64,000 nt of DNA from Poecilobothrus nobilitatus (GCA_947095535.1 OX352773.1:31393398-31457397); one strand, 5' to 3'; positions 39,770 through 51,140 are shown, counted from the stretch's first letter. The notes: generated by a model not told the origin, from the letters alone. Numbers and translations: made by a program.

Positions 39770-39814
39770 TAAATATTTAAGTTAAAATATTAAGATTTAG
39801 AAATAAAAATTTTT

Positions 39815-40032
39815 GGGGCCTCGGTGGCCTAATGGTTAAGAGCGTATAAAATACTCTGTAAACACCGAGGGAGAGTGGGTTCGAATGCCACACACGTCGT
39901 AAGAGTTATTCCCTCTTACGACATGTACAGCCACGCCTGAACTGGAAAGGCTGTGTAATTCCTGTAATAAAGGCTGTGTAGAATCCTGCTCACATTTATG
40001 TGGCAGAGAAATACATTAAAAAAAAAAAAATT
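39815..40032 (+). mobile_element. tRNA-derived SINE (SINE-A), copy 2
   Basis: Head GGGGCCTCGGTGGCCTAATG (A box), TGTAAACACCGAGG, B box GGGTTCGAATGCCACACA, body CCCTCTTACGACATGTACAG, GGAAAGGCTGTGTAATTCC with GGCTGTGTA repeated, tail CACATTTATGTGGCAGAG and an A-rich end. Longest copy, because of an internal repeat of about 25 bases. Lies 30 bases after the SINE-B target duplication. Confidence 0.85.
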
Positions 40033-40085
40033 CTAAGAATTTCTAAGAATCAAATTTAATTTTTTGTTCTAACATTATTTTACTT

Positions 40086-40950
40086 CCGCTGAATTACGTT
40101 TCGTTTCTTACTCTCAGGATGTTAGAGTTACTCTATGACAGATAAAGTCGTTTCAAAATGATGATGTAGAATAAACTCCAGCGACTTCACAAATAACGTT
40201 ACGGATTGGTTATGAAATTCAGAATTAAGTTAACGAATTTAATTTTTATAATCCTACTCGGGTGCAGAGTTAACGAGTGTTACAAACGTCAAAGTATTAT
40301 GAATCATTATTTTTATTTCCAATTTTAATATTATAAACTTATAATTAGGTTCATATTGAAGTAATATTTTGTGGACGAAATCGTACAATTGAACTTAATA
40401 TAATTCTTAACACGTTGAGTTGCGTCTCATACTCAGCGGTGAGCATAAAAAAAAACTTGCATTAATTAAGTCCCATATACATATGTGTATCAATCGTGAA
40501 CATCACTGAAATTTTTCAAAATTCCATGCTCACCGTTGAAAATAAAAAAAAAAACTTACGTTAACTCCCAATGAATCACTAGTAAACATTTTTAAGGGCA
40601 AAAGAGTAACGTTTAATCTCTAATTCATTAAATGGATTAGAGATTTTGAAAATATTCAGAAGTGTTCACCAGTGATACACGTGAACCGGTGAGCACAGAA
40701 TTTTGAATCATTTGAGTCATGTTCGCCTATGATACACGTGGGATGGGACTCAACGTGTTAAACTTAAATTTTTTTTTGAAATACTACATTATTTTTTTGA
40801 AATAAATAAATGTTGCCATATGATTTTGACAATTAATCTCTAGTCGTTTCGAAATGACAGATTGAAGTTAAATTTGCATGTGAGTTAATCCTATAAACGC
40901 ATAAAATCTACTCAGAGTAAGACATTAAAAAAATGAACTCAGTCCTATAG
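40086..40950. repeat. Dispersed repeat R1, copy 2, interrupted by a MITE
   Basis: The outer parts (40086-40406 and 40762-40950) match 10117-10445 in ordered blocks: GTTTCGTTTCTTACTCT, CTCTATGACAGATAAAGTCG, CTTCACAAATAACGTT, then CGTTTCGAAATGACAG, GCATGTGAGTTAATCC. The 347-bp MITE between them accounts for the extra length. Confidence 0.6.
40407..40761. mobile_element. piggyBac-type MITE flanked by TTAA
   Basis: TTAA at 40407-40410 and 40758-40761 flanks a 347-bp insert whose ends are inverted copies of CACGTTGAGT. The subterminal word CGGTGAGCA occurs near 40436 and 40684 and inverted near 40525. CACGTGTATCA-type words also recur in both orientations, as transposase-binding repeats would. 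No coding sequence. TTAA target choice and non-coding size point to a piggyBac-type MITE. It is nested inside repeat R1. Confidence 0.8.
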
Positions 40951-42356
40951 AAAATTGAAAACAAGAAATGTACATGCTATAACTTCAGTCAAATAGTGAA
41001 AGGTATACAATATATGTACACATGTTGTACATATTATTGATGCATTATGAATTAGCAAAATAAAAATTCTAAATAGGAAAATTACATAGTTAAAAGTTAA
41101 AACTTTTTACTAGTTATAAAATTTTTTAAAAGTTTATTTAGATACTTATGTATTTCGAATACTTAATCAAGGTTAAAAATGACGAAAACTTATAGTATAA
41201 CTTTTATTTACAATAAAAATTAAAAAAAAAAGAAGGTGTTTTTTCTTTTAAACAATATATTTACCTGTAATCGATTGTATTTTTTGTTATTTCATACATA
41301 TATGAGTATTTGTAGTTACATAATATGTATATTACTTTTTCTATTGTACTGTACAGGTACAAGAACTGTATTCTGAAATATATGTATAGTATTTGTTTAT
41401 TCTAAAGTTTTTTAAGTATGCCACATTTTAATAATTTTCATTTTTTAAGATAATAAACAAATAAAAACCAAAAAAAAAAAAACCTCAAATTGTTTAGACT
41501 AAATTTTTAATGGGAAGTAAAAATACCACTAATAATGTTTAAGCATGTTAAAGTAAATTATTTTGGAACAAATAGTATATATTATATGTAGGTATATGTA
41601 TGTACATATTATGTAAAACCAAAGATTTTTAAAAGCTCATAAAAGTGCTTATTTTACTAAATATATACTAAGTAATAAGTAATACTAAGTAAGTATATAC
41701 ATATTTTACAGCTTGTTCGATTATTTTCGCATTAAAATTTGTAATTTTCCTTAGAATTTTAAACTTCATATGTGTATAATTAAGAGAAGTCTTTAATACG
41801 CATATTATGAAAAATCATATTTGAGATTTAATTTTTATATCATTATATGATCTTACCTGATCTTATACCTTTAAAAAATTTGCATTGAAAAAGAAATTTT
41901 TAATTTTTTGAGCTCTTAAACATTCTAGCCTTAAATGGGTAATTCTTTTCTGAGGTAACTTATATTTTTTTCTCACACAAATTTCTTCTCTTAAATCAAC
42001 TTTCTAACTTATGGCTTTTTTCAAATGCAAGAGTTCTAAATATTTTGTTTTATATAACGGTAAATTTAAATACCAAATTGGAAAAAATTAATTTATTTTT
42101 CTGTTGATTAATTAAAGCTAAAAGAGTTTTCTATCGTCTGACATTTTCAGATTAAAAAAAAACATTAAGTAAGAACTTCCCTCAGAACCATTTAAAATTA
42201 TGACTTTTCCAAATCCTATAAAGAAACTATAGAAATTTCTATATCATATAGAAATTTCTAATCATCCAGAACTTGTGGAGCTGCAAGTGGCTTTACAACA
42301 TTTATTTCCTTTATGAGATCTATTTTCTTTTAAATTTTTATTACTTTATGATTATC
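40951..42356. other. AT-rich stretch, no supported gene
   Basis: Nothing beyond A/T runs and short TATG/TAC words. Confidence 0.5.
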
Positions 42357-42364
42357 TCAAACAA

Positions 42365-42573
42365 GAGGCCTCGGTGTCCTAGTGGGTAAAAGAGTATGAA
42401 ATACGTTGTAAACACCGATCAAGGGAGTGTGGGTTCGAATCCCACACACATCGTAAGAATAATTCCCTCTTTCAACATCTACGGCCATGTCTGAAAAGGA
42501 AAGGCTGTCTAATTTCCAGTTTCCTTGTCACATTTATGTAGTAGGGGAATATACTAAAAAAAAATTAAAAATT
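42365..42573 (+). mobile_element. tRNA-derived SINE (SINE-A), copy 3, with target duplication
   Basis: The cleanest copy: GAGGCCTCGGTGTCCTAGTG (A box), AAACACCGAT, GTGGGTTCGAATCCCACACA (intact B box), TTCCCTCTTTCAACATC, GGAAAGGCTGTC, tail CACATTTATGTAGTAGG and an A-rich end. It is flanked by TCAAACAA on both sides (42357-42364 and 42574-42581), which fixes the 5' end of the family at GAGGCCTC and its length at about 209 bp. Confidence 0.88.
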
Positions 42574-42581
42574 TCAAACAA

Positions 42582-43759
42582 ATGTTTTATATTTATCTTC
42601 AAACGGTGTAGAAATCTTCTAAACAGACGGACAGTTATTCATATTTTTATATTAATAAAAATGTGATAAAAATACGATTGTACAAGTATTATCGTAAAAA
42701 TGATAATTCAAAATCTTTCTATTTAATTATAAATAAAAAAAATGAAAGTAATTTTTTTTCTTTTTTTGTTAAAATATATATGTATGTATGTATTTTTGTT
42801 TTTATAAACAATCCCTTAATTTTATATATTGAATAATAGAAGCACTACATGATTAAGATAGTTGCCAATCAAAATTCGATTACCGCGGCTTTTTCAACAA
42901 CAACAAAACATGTAATAAATATAATCAATGTACTCATATATAAGAGATAAGTTTATTTATAAACAAAATTTAAATAGATATATTATATTATATATATATA
43001 CTAATATACAATATATAAACAAATAAATAATGCAAATTATTTTACTTTTTGTTTCAGATTAAAAAATTTTTTTTTTTTTTGTGATATTATAAATTTTTTT
43101 TTAAATATATTAGAATGTTTAGTTTATTGAAATGAAAGATTTTAACCTCAAGGCTTAATATCGTTTAAATTTTCTGAATAAGTCCCTTTTTTTAGCTATA
43201 TCGTATCGAGATATCGTATTCAAAAAAGATACGGTAGAATAAACAATACCCATTATCTTGCTAGAATTTTATCGAGGTTATCATAAAAGTTTGACAAGTA
43301 GTTAAATTTTTAATTAAAATTTAAATCTAAATTTTATAGCATTAATTTAATTGTAATAATTTTATTACGCGTTGTAATAAAAAAATTTTAATATACAGTT
43401 TTTAATAAAAAAAAAAAAATTAAGAAGTTATGTAATAAACTATGAAGTTTATTAGTGATGAACTGATGAATAATAATAAATTATACAAAAATTAATTTAA
43501 TACAATAATTATTTTGGCAGTTAATATTTATAACGATAATAAAACATTCATATTTTCTAATAATTAATTAACTTTTAAATTAAAAATTTTATATATTCTT
43601 AGATAAGATTATTTTTTAATGTAGATTTGTGCTACATATATTAATACGTGTTTGGAATTTTACCTCTACTTATAATACTTCTGTCATCCTGTACTGCCTC
43701 TAAGAAACTAAAGAATAAAGATCTGTAGAGGATTTATTGCTAGGCTCGTAGTTTATCTT
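42582..43759. other. AT-rich stretch, no supported gene
   Basis: A small patch at 43195-43250 holds ATATCGTATCGAGATATCG words; otherwise featureless. Confidence 0.45.
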
Positions 43760-44203
43760 CGGTAAAGCAATATGGTCCTAGGTGCACATATCCTAGGAGT
43801 ATGTGTCCTGAAGGCTCTTCTTATTCTTGCCAAAATCTGTATGTACCGTCATTTTAGATTCTAAATATTCTTTAAGTGCCCCTTTCGTCGGCACATGCCT
43901 TTGCTAGAATTTTCTTTTTAAGAGTTTATTTTTAATGAATGCTATAATTTTTTGATATCTGTTCTGGTTATAGTTTCGAGTTTAGTGCCTTTATGGCTGT
44001 TTGACGACTGTCTGTTAGAATAGCTATTGCTTTTTTTTCTTTATCATCTTTCAAGGTTGCATTTTAGACATCTTTCGATTGCATACACATCAGCTTGAAA
44101 TATAGTAGAAAAATTTTCCAATGATTTTAAATATTTAGTACCTTCTACTCTAGACCCAATTTCTTTTGATGTTTTTGAACCGTATTCAGTGAATCTGTAA
44201 ATC
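43760..44203 (-). pseudogene. RNase H domain remnant of a non-LTR retrotransposon
   Basis: Read on the minus strand from about 44203: IYRFTEYGSKTSKEIG, then SLENFSTIFQADVYAIERC, then after a stop and shift AIAILTDSRQTAIKALNS. This follows the RNase H pattern of Jockey- and I-type polyproteins (YTDGSKT, STVFQAEV-AI, I-SDSQAAIKAL). The sequence after 43990 decays into stops. Composition is less AT-rich than its surroundings, as expected of an old coding insert. Confidence 0.65.
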
Positions 44204-44640
44204 ATTTTATTATATGTTGTTAAAGAGGGTAGCTCGTGAAGCCATTACACCACTCTCTCTTGTTACTTAGTTTTATCGAGATTTTTTTTTTTTTTTGTAA
44301 AACTAAATATATTTCATAATCATTTCATATTGGGAAAATTCAATGAGGGGTATATATTTGGCTTAACTTTAGATATATATGGATATTTATGTATATTGTA
44401 ATTTTTGTATGTACATTTAAAATTTAAAAAAATTATTATGAAAATTTGAAATATGTATTAGTCTATAAAAAAAAGTTATTTAATCTTTCTAATGAAAATT
44501 AATTTTAAAATTAGTTTATAATAGAACTTTTTTAGCATTGCACATTGTAAGGCATTTGCCATATCCTAATAAAATAAAAAAACTACTCAAAAAATTGTTT
44601 TAAATTTCTTTAAAAATAACTTCTTCAATCTTAAAGGATC

Positions 44641-47477
44641 ACTCCACACCAGTCTTCTTGAATCGGATTCTTAACTACTGTTTATTTTTTTTTTTTTATT
44701 ACACCTGCACACAACTCTTCACGAATTAAATTCATTTTTATGTGTAAGTGTGTGTAATTAAAAATAAAATTTTGAAGCGATAAGTATACTATAAAAAAGC
44801 ATTAAGCACATATGTATGTATAGTAAAATAATTATTTGAACCTCATAACAATTTTTATTTCATCTTTTCTTAATATTTGTGACTTGTAGCGTTCATTGCA
44901 TAATATTTTGATTCAAAAAGAAAAATGGAATTCCCGTCATAAAATTATAAGTTTATTGGAAAGAGGGATGAAACGTACTGTGCTGTATTCGAGAAGAACT
45001 ATTTGGAAAGGCTGTATTAGTGGACAAAATGTTTTTTTTTCCAAAAATTTTCTAACGTAAAAATTTTTCTCTTTAATCACTAATAAAAATTTATTATGTA
45101 AATATTAATTTAGCATCTTTTGAGTAAAAAATTTTAAATTTTTTCATTGTTTTGTTTCTTTAACAATTAAAAATGAATTAAAAATTCGAATATATGTACA
45201 TAGGCCTTTTTTTCTTATACCTACCCAGTTTTTCTTTATACTTTAACGAAATGATCTTTTTCAAGTATAAAACTAATTAATTTCTTTGATCTTTTCTTTT
45301 ATTAAAATCAATTATAATTTATTTAAATATCCTCTTCAATGTCAAATTATTTTTTTTCTTTTGTAATTAAAACTTTAATTTCTCACACTTTTAATTTATT
45401 TTAGAATTTTTTTTTTAAACATCGTATTTGTATTTTGGTGAATCGCGTGACTTATTATCTAACTTAAAAAAAAAAAAAAAATATTTTTTTTATAAATTGA
45501 AAATTAAACTAAGTAATTTTTTTTCTCAATAGGTATTGAATTGAGAAAAATGATTACAAAACAATCCTAATAAAAATTTCAAAAAAAAAAAAAAAATAAA
45601 TAAAAAACCACATAACCACAATTATATTATTTTTCTTAACAATTGTATTATAATAACATATTATGTATGTATGTTTGTATGTATATAAAATATAGCTATA
45701 ATATCCGAACATTATAAGTAAATATCTCATTTATTTGAAATGACAGTAAAATATATGTAGTTTTTACAATTTTCCTAATATTTACACGATCTTATTAAAA
45801 TTTTTCTTAGCACTCACATTTTTTTTCCAATAATTTTACAAAAAAAAAATAAAAAAAAAAAACAAAAAAAAATAGTTTATAGTTTTTTTCCCAATATCGA
45901 TATCAAATAATTGTTCTTTCGATTTTTTTATTTTTTTTTTGCGAAAACAACACGAAAAATAAAAAAAAAAACATTTGTATTCGAAAAAAAAAAACCTCAA
46001 TAACATTTAAGCAATTTTTTTTTTTTGTTTTTTTTATAAAAACTATTTATGGTTTTAAAGTAAATTAATGGAGATCAGAAAATGCATTAAAATCATGATC
46101 ATATAAAGTTTTGTCATGTGTGTTTTTTTTTTTTTTTTGTGTAGATTTGTTTTGCGAAAAATACTACAAAAAACAGAAAAGAACAAGAAACATCTGTTAT
46201 TATTTCTGCTAAGTTGAAAAACAAAAAAAAAAAAACTATTTTAGATTTAATTCATTCTAAATGAAATTATAAAATGAAAATGGAGTTCTCGGTGATTTGA
46301 TAAAAATAAGAAATCTTAAAAGAAGCAAAATCCTTTATAAGAGGCCTAGTGGACTTCAATTAAAATTACGCTGTTGGGTTCGAATTCCACACATATCCTA
46401 AGAATAATTCACACTTACGACATTTGCAGCCATACCTGGAAGAGATAAAACTGTAATTTCCTTGTCACATAGCTAAAAACAAAAAAAAACAAGACAGTAA
46501 TTATGCAAAACGAAGGATTTTTAAAGGTGGACAGACACAACTCCAAGTTCAGGCTACGGACTACGGTGTGTCTAAATAAAAATTTTCAATTTGTGCCCTT
46601 TTAAAAGTTACCAAAAATATTTGTGGTAGGTAACTAGGTACTTAATCTTAAAGATTTTACATCTTCCAAAATTTCAAGTTTGTAATTTTAAGCCATTGAA
46701 AAATAAATACAGGATCTCATAAAACTTAAATATCGGAATGAAAAAAAAATTGTCCATTTATACATATATACATATGTATATGTAAGTAAAATACATACAT
46801 TAATTCACTGACCTTTTCACAGAAACTCAGAACATAAAAAAAACTCATAAACAAAAATAAACTTATAAACTAATAAAATGACTTTGGCAATACTAAACTT
46901 TATTGCAAAAACAAAAATTTTTTTTTATATCCTTAGATTAAACAGATTTCTGTAATTCTGTATAGTGTGGTATTATAGTCGTATTTGTGAAAATGCAACA
47001 GCTCAGGTAAATAATTTTTTGTCGAAAATTTTTCTTGTAACGGCAACAAAAATAACTGGTGAAAGAGGGTGAGCGTGGGAGATAAAGTTAAATAAGATGC
47101 AATTGCAACAGCGTCTAATATCGCGTCGAGCTTAAATTAACTATTAATTTTTAAATTTTAATATTTCTTTAAAAATCAACTTTTTTATTTTCCCGATTGC
47201 TAATTATTTTATGTTGTGTTATATAAATATTATGTTGTGTCCGATAAACGCAGGAAGGCACAAATACAAAGAAAAATGAATTAAAATTGTCATGAAAAAT
47301 TTTCTATATGGTCATGGTTAGAAAAATTTTGTGTAGCTACGCAAAAAATAAAAATAATAAAAATCAAATACACATACTATATATGTAAATAGAAAAGTGA
47401 ATATAATCCGAATAATGAAGAATCGTGTGGAAATAAACAGTAGTTAAGAATCCGATTCAAAAAGACCCGTGTGGAGT
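44641..47477. mobile_element. 2.8-kb segment bounded by 47-bp inverted repeats
   Basis: The left end starts ACTCCACACCAGTC and continues TTGAATCGGATTC and TTAACTACTGTTTATTT (44641-44687). The complement of 47431-47477 starts ACTCCACACGGGTC and continues with the same words. By eye there are three mismatches in 47. Such similar ends in opposite orientation suggest one DNA transposon or a large non-autonomous derivative. No transposase frame was seen inside, and no target duplication was resolved. A truncated SINE-A lies within. Two independent MITE fragments remain possible. Confidence 0.6.
46341..46474 (+). mobile_element. tRNA-derived SINE (SINE-A), copy 4, degraded
   Basis: GAGGCCTAGTGG (part of the head is missing), TTGGGTTCGAATTCCACACA (B box), CTTACGACATTTGCAGCC, TACCTGGAAGAG, and TTCCTTGTCACAT. 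It is shorter than the others through small deletions and lies inside the 44641-47477 segment. Confidence 0.7.
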
Positions 47478-48793
47478 AATTCAATGACATATCTATGTTT
47501 ATGCTTTATCTATTCCTAATTTTCATTGTCTGTCTATATATATCATAAGTAATTTAATTTCAAAGAATTATAACGCATCTATAACCATAAAATTACTGTC
47601 ATTTTGATTTGACACCTAATTTTAAAGAAACATTTTCCTGACTGCTCTGCCCTTATGTATGCAAAAAAATGTAAGTTTTCAATGTTTTTCAATGATAGCT
47701 ATAACTGCAGCCTAAGTGGGTTGCATTTGGATTAATTTAAATTAGATTGATCTCTAATTTTTTAGAATGTATATTATGTATTTTTTTTTTTGTATTATTA
47801 AGCTGGCAATACACTAACTGGTATGTTGTCCATGTCATTATTTTTATATTGTCAAATATTGAAATCAGTGTCAGTATGCAATTTAATAAAAATTTTATAA
47901 ACTTACAAATGGTAATTGGTAAGATAATTAACAATTAACAAAGGTTAACAGTATTAAACAAAGAAAAATTGACAACATATGATTTTTATTGTAAATGCAT
48001 GTAATTGAAAAGAAAATTAATGCTATCGGAAATGCTAATTTAAATAAAGGGTGAAAACTTAAAAACAATCTTAAAGTATTTTGTTTTATACTAATACAAT
48101 TTCATTTATCTTCTTCAAAAAATTTAAGATTTTTTCTTTTTTAAAAATAACTAATAAACGAAATTTAATAAATTTTTATATACACATTTTGATAATGTCA
48201 AATAAATAAAAAAAAAAATTATTTTTATACTAACAATTTTACTTCAATTAAATATTTTATAATTGAATTCATTTTAGATATGATTGTAAAATCAATTCAA
48301 AATAATTCTATATAATTATGTACCTAATGTAAATGTTTTAAATTAATTTAAAATAAAATTAAAAAAAAAAAAAACTTAAGATCGTAAATATAGTAATGTA
48401 ATTAAGTTTTCTAATTAAGTGAATTTTTATTTTTTTTTAAGATTTTTTAAATCAATTTTACGTTAATTGTTAAGAAGCGTCAATTGTACTTTATTCGTAT
48501 TGGAAACATATATGTATGTACGTAATATATATATGTACATAAATGTCCATACATATATATATATCTAACATGTATCAAAATTAATTTGTTTTTTAGTTTT
48601 CAATATAATTGATAAATGTAATTATTATATGTATGTACATATGTATATGTATTTAAAATAATACGAATTAATATTGTTTATAACCGAAATATTTTTTATA
48701 CCTTAAATCTTCATAGTTATTATTGTGGCGGGCTAGCTAATTTTATATATGTATGTATATGTATGTAGTATAATTGTTTGTTATACAATTTCA
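47478..48793. other. AT-rich stretch, no supported gene
   Basis: Nothing besides A/T runs and TATG microsatellites (for example about 48505-48650). Opposite-strand open frames at 47737-47938 are low complexity. Confidence 0.5.
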
Positions 48794-48943
48794 CGTGTCG
48801 GATATGATTTTTTATACCCTACACTTAAAGTATAGGGTATATTAACTTTGGTATGGTGTTTGTAACCACCAAAAGGAAGCGAGTTAGGTATAGACATGTA
48901 TATATATTCTGAATCAGGATCACCGCCGGAGTCGATTTAGCGA

Positions 48944-48989
48944 TGTCCGTCCGTCCGTCCGTCCGTCCGTCCGTCCGTCCGTCCGTCCG
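48944..48989. repeat. (GTCC)n microsatellite
   Basis: About eleven GTCC units inside the Helitron-like element. A shorter GTCC run recurs at 51304-51322. Confidence 0.9.
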
Positions 48990-49059
48990 TACGCACGATA
49001 ACTCAAAAAATAATGATGCTATCTTGATGAAATTTATATAGTAGGTTACTAATTACGAA

Positions 49060-50360
49060 AGAAAGGCTAAGTTCGAATCTGGACAAAATCCGTCCATGGG
49101 TTCGGATTCTGGAAGCTTCCGAATGATTCCGGCTTTTGGAGATAATCTCCGCAAACGAGATTATCTCCAAAAGCAACAAAGATAGAACCTTCAAATTTTG
49201 TACAATGATGTTTCTTCCCGTTCGATTTATGTCTCTGAAATTTAAGAGGATTTGGTCCATGGGTTTGGGTTTTGGAAGCTTCCGAACGAGCACCAGAGCA
49301 AATGAGATTATTTCCAAAACCAACAAAGATAGAACCTTCAAATTTTGTACAATGATGTTTCTTCCCGTTCGATTTATGTCTCTGAAATTTAAGAGGATTT
49401 GGTCCATGGGTTTGGGTTTTGGAAGCTTCCGAACGAGCACCAGAGCAAATGAGATTATCTCCAAAACCAATAAAGATATAACCTTTACTTTTGGCAGAAT
49501 GGTGTTCTTTCATGTATGATTTAGGCCTCTGAAATTTAGGAGAATTTGGTCCATGGGTTTGGATTTGGAAGCTTCCGAACGAGCACCAGAGCAAATGAGA
49601 TTATCTCCAAAACCAACAAAGATATAACCTTTAAATTTGGCAGGGTGGTGTTCTTTCATGTTTTATTTAAGTCTCTGAAATGTGAGAAGATTTGGTCCAT
49701 GGGTTCGGGTTTTGGAAACTTCCGAACGAGCCCCAGAGCAAACGAGATTATCTCCAAAACCAATAAAGATAGAACCTTTAAATTTTTTATAATGATGTTT
49801 CTTCCAGTTTGATTTATGTCTGTAAAATTTAAGAGGATGTGGTCCATGGGTTTGGATTTTGGAAGCTTCCGAACAATCCCCAGAGCAAATGAGATTATCT
49901 CCAAAAACAACAAATATATAACCTTTACTTTTGGCATAATGGTGTTCTTTCATGTATGATTTAGGCCTCTGAAATTTGAGAGGATTTGGTCCTTGGGTTC
50001 GGATTTTGAAAGCTTCCGAACGAGCCTCAGAGCAAATGATATTATCTCCAAATGCAACAAAGATATAACCTTTAAATTAGGCAGAATGGTGTTTCTTCAT
50101 GTTTGATTTATGTTTCTGAAATTTGTGAGGATTTGGTTCATGGGTTCAAATCTTGGAAGCTTCCGGACGAGCCCCAGAGCAAACGAGTATATCTCCACAA
50201 CCAACAAAGATAGAACTTTTATTTTTAGTACAAGGGTGTTCTGTTATGTTTCCTTTTCTGTAAAATTGGAAACTGACATTTGAAAGAATTTGAACCATGG
50301 GTTCGTATTTTGGAAACTTCCGGACGAACACAAGAGCAACGAGCATATCTCCAAAACCAA
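49060..50360. repeat. Tandem array, 147-bp unit, about nine copies
   Basis: GGAAGCTTCCGAA or a close variant starts at 49111, 49274, 49421, 49567, 49714, 49861, 50008, 50155 and 50312, so spacings are 163, 147, 146, 147, 147, 147, 147 and 157. Each unit also has TTTGGTCCATGGGTT, AGAGCAAATGAGATTATCTC, AACAAAGATA and a TTTCTTC/TTCTTTC block. Central units are most alike; outer units are diverged. A tenth, very decayed unit may lie at 50430-50540. The period is a multiple of three, which keeps chance frames open over several units on both strands. Confidence 0.88.
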
Positions 50361-51140
50361 CAAAAGTAGAACCTTTAAATTTAATAGAATGGTGTTCTGG
50401 CAAGTTTTCTTTATGTTCCTGAGATGGATTCGATGAATTGGAGTGGCAATTCGGGTAGCTGACACAAACATCCCAAGGACTACCAATCTCCAAAAATAAT
50501 TAAGATAGAAACTTAAAATTTTATACAAGGGTGTCAAGCATATCCCAAGCGGATGCCTCTTTTATGTTCTTGAAATTCGAGTTGAACAAGACAGAAAAGG
50601 GAAGAAGTTCAAGCAGCTGCCAAAAACACTTATGGATTTTTAATTTAATTCGAATTATTCAGGTGTAGGGTATTAATAAGTCGGTTGCATCGACTTACTG
50701 TTACATTTACTTGTTTTTTTAATGTCTTGTTATTTTTGGTATGTTGATCGGCAAACTACTATATTCTTTTAAAGCTGTGTTAATCAGTGAGAGGTGAGAA
50801 GTTTATCTTCCATATGAGGATGAACACAAACTTATCAAGGGAGACATAAATTTATTTTTGAAAACAAATTTTATGAATTGGCATTTGGCAGCCCCATAAA
50901 TTGACATAATTATTTATTTAGATTTGGTGTGACGGATATGATTTTTTTTAAATTTGTTTTTAATTTGATTTTTGTTATTTTAATATTGTTGATTTTCAAA
51001 CAATATTGTTTGCTATTGAAATCTGTGATTCTTAACCAGTGGTGAGGTTTATCTCCCCTATGAGAATGGACACAGATGTATCAAGGTGCAAGGAAGATAT
51101 AAATTTATTTTAACAAAAAATTATGTACTGGCTGGTACTT

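Larger units (their letters stand above)
48814..50713 (+). mobile_element. DINE/mini-me-like Helitron-type element with expanded tandem array
   Basis: It starts ATACCCTACACTTAAAG followed by TATAGGGTAT, a near-perfect palindrome. Then come TTTGTAACCACC, GAAGCG, TATATATATTCTGAATCAG, GAGTCGATTTAGCGATG, and a GTCC run (48944-48989). The 3' end has GTAGGGTATTAATAA, a hairpin AAGTCG...CGACTT (50678-50696) and TTTACTTGTT. These landmarks, in this order, are those of non-autonomous DINE/mini-me elements of flies, which carry a GTCY microsatellite and a 3' hairpin. There are no coding domains. The centre is a 147-bp tandem array. Confidence 0.7.
48795..51140. repeat. Directly repeated unit of about 235 bp, first copy split by a mobile element
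   Basis: Unit 1 is 48795-48813 plus about 50712-50927; unit 2 is about 50928-51140. Shared words in order: GTGTCGGATATGATTTTTT or GTGTGACGGATATGATTTTT, TTGTTATTTT, TTGAT, AATCAGTG or AACCAGTG, GTTTATCT, ATGAG, CACA, TATCAAGG and ATAAATTTATTTT. Unit 2 preserves the uninterrupted junction, marking where the Helitron-like element entered unit 1. Confidence 0.65.

Noticed and set aside
39815..42573. tRNA genes at the A-box/B-box heads
   Set aside because: The heads do not form a cloverleaf, run on into a shared 200-bp body and tail, and carry target duplications, so they are SINEs.
49003..50537. Repeat-protein genes suggested by 88-175-codon open frames
   Set aside because: They overlap on both strands and follow the 147-bp tandem period. 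No start context, domain or splice logic supports them.
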